DNA of 64,000 nucleotides from Pseudoalteromonas luteoviolacea (GTDB lineage Bacteria; Pseudomonadota; Gammaproteobacteria; Enterobacterales; Alteromonadaceae), in assembly GCF_001750165.1 (NCBI RefSeq), contig NZ_CP015412.1, positions 186,001-250,000 of the forward strand. Direction: 5' to 3'. The number at the start of each line of letters is the position of its first letter. The stretch's first letter is position 1. Shown here piece after piece: positions 63,104 to 64,000 of this stretch. The notes under the pieces were generated by a model that saw only the letters and a program-made list of their open reading frames with translations, had not been told where the DNA came from and did no database searches. A program made the position numbers and the translations under genes.

Positions 63104-64000
63104 ATGAGCAACAGCAAATCACAATACCTTGAAAAACTAGAAAATTGTTTGTGCCCACCGGGTGATGGTGTCTTTACTGTAAATACAGCTAAAGAGCGAA
63201 AAGACGCACTTAGACAAAAGTTATATGGCCAAACAGAAGGTGTTGAAGCGCTTTGGAAAGATTCTCTACAGAAGATTGATGATAGCGCGCATAAAGCCGC
63301 TATTTTAGGTATTAGCTCAGACTGTGGTGGCGGTATTTTGCGTGGCGCAAATTGGGGTCCACTTTTTTTGAGAAGTACTTTAATAGAGCAACAGCCGCAA
63401 ACATCAGCATTCGATTTAGGTGATGTTCGTGTCATTCCTCACTTACTTCATGACAAGTATTTAAATGAAGGTACGATTTCGAATTGTCAAAAGGCGCTTT
63501 ATCAAGACGAGAACAGTGAGTACTTTGTAGCACCGCTTTCAATTACAGAAGATGTTTGTGATGGCTTTTATAAGCACTACCCAGACAAAGGTGTGTTTGG
63601 TATTGGTGGTGACCACTCTATCAGTTACCCACTTACAAAGGCATACTTAAAAGCAAAAAGAGAACAGGGTAAACGTACGGCTATTATTCATTTTGATGCG
63701 CACACTGACCTACTAGTAGAAAGATTAGGTATTGATCTGTGCTTTGGCTCTTGGTGTACACATATTCTTGAGTTTTTACCGGCCCCACACCATCTTATCC
63801 AATTTGGCATCCGTTCAAGTGGAAAAGCGAAGGAGCATTGGGAAGGCACTTTTGGTGTGAAACAGCATTGGGCCCATGAAATTCGCGAAAAAGGTGCCGA
63901 CGCGATTGTTGCAGGTGTTATTGAGCAACTAAAAGAAGACAATGTTGATGAGCTGTACGTAAGCTTTGATATTGACGCTCTTGATGAAGAATTTGCTGCG
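63104..64000 (+). CDS. Ureohydrolase (arginase/agmatinase/formimidoylglutamase family), cut at the window end
   Basis: ATG 63104 follows GAGGAG. The first 299 residues, read to the last base with no stop, show the manganese motifs GGDHS (after GVFGI), DAHTD (in IIHFDAHTDLL) and SFDIDALDE near the cut end. These bind two Mn2+ that activate water to hydrolyse a guanidino or similar group. It could be agmatinase, arginase or a formimidoylglutamase; the remaining C-terminus would help to tell. The N-terminal ~90 residues are longer than in E. coli agmatinase, favouring the HutG-like or extended agmatinase group. Confidence 0.85.
   Translation, partial: MSNSKSQYLEKLENCLCPPGDGVFTVNTAKERKDALRQKLYGQTEGVEALWKDSLQKIDDSAHKAAILGISSDCGGGILRGANWGPLFLRSTLIEQQPQTSAFDLGDVRVIPHLLHDKYLNEGTISNCQKALYQDENSEYFVAPLSITEDVCDGFYKHYPDKGVFGIGGDHSISYPLTKAYLKAKREQGKRTAIIHFDAHTDLLVERLGIDLCFGSWCTHILEFLPAPHHLIQFGIRSSGKAKEHWEGTFGVKQHWAHEIREKGADAIVAGVIEQLKEDNVDELYVSFDIDALDEEFAA

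Noticed and set aside
63064..63942. Minus-strand frames opposite the ureohydrolase
   Set aside because: The plus strand has a continuous frame with all three manganese motifs, so the minus-strand frames are shadows.

Overview
This window looks like chromosomal DNA from a marine gammaproteobacterium of the order Alteromonadales, most like Pseudoalteromonas. Support: AT-rich intergenic DNA, three large TonB-dependent receptors, a secreted M4/M28 protease pair with PPC domains, a two-gene bacterioferritin, and Fur-, Zur- and LacI-type operators of the gammaproteobacterial kind. The genus is an inference from gene content; no rRNA or tRNA was seen. No CRISPR array, insertion sequence, prophage or integrase was recognised, so this is mostly ordinary chromosome with some accessory blocks.

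Layout. 0-4 kb: the tail of one outer-membrane barrel protein and a full paralogue, an aspartate/glutamate racemase-family enzyme, a secreted zinc phospholipase C-like protein and a small conserved protein. 4-10.8 kb: a trehalose-type sugar locus (TonB receptor, LacI repressor, MFS transporter, GH37 trehalase) with two near-identical palindromic operators. 11-12.5 kb: a Zur-controlled His-rich lipoprotein resembling the zinc chaperone AztD. 13.2-16.6 kb: two tandem WD40-like lipoproteins and a membrane protein with a NERD-like domain that lacks the expected nuclease residues; this cluster has no obvious known function. 16.7-20.4 kb: a CDF zinc exporter with an unusual metal site, followed by a hybrid histidine kinase whose Shine-Dalgarno is buried in a hairpin. 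20.9-23.5 kb: iron and oxidative-stress genes (bfd, two bacterioferritin subunits, a TPR-like gene and sodA) around Fur-box-like sites. 23.7-29.1 kb: a solute-binding protein, thymidine kinase and two more orphan kinases. 29.1-35.2 kb: rlmF, an alpha/beta hydrolase, a TPR-sulfotransferase and a TonB receptor. 35.6-43.9 kb: a LETM1-like protein, an M17 aminopeptidase, pepD, a KAS III with a FadR-like site, a RegB/RegA-like two-component pair and small membrane or zinc-ribbon proteins. 44-50.1 kb: a third TonB receptor and the secreted protease pair. 50.3-59.5 kb: a DASS transporter, an aldehyde dehydrogenase, a Sel1-repeat protein, a probable RyhB-like small RNA, a lipoprotein, an SDR/flavin-reductase pair and ppc. 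59.7-64 kb: a SpoIIAA-like protein, cdd, udp, a DUF2189 membrane protein and a ureohydrolase cut by the window end.

How parts work together. The sugar locus reads as import across the outer membrane, import across the inner membrane, then hydrolysis, all under one LacI repressor. The secreted M4 and M28 enzymes would degrade protein outside the cell, while the M17 and M20 peptidases finish peptides inside. The iron block (Bfd, Bfr pair, SOD) and the intergenic small RNA at 54.3 kb all carry Fur-like sites, pointing to one iron regulon. Thymidine kinase, cytidine deaminase and uridine phosphorylase give nucleoside salvage.

The best candidate for something undescribed at the RNA level is the RyhB-like gene at 54261-54413 (consensus promoter, Fur box over the -10, RyhB-core decamer, strong terminator). 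At the protein level the least explained block is the lipoprotein/lipoprotein/pseudo-NERD cluster at 13.2-16.6 kb.
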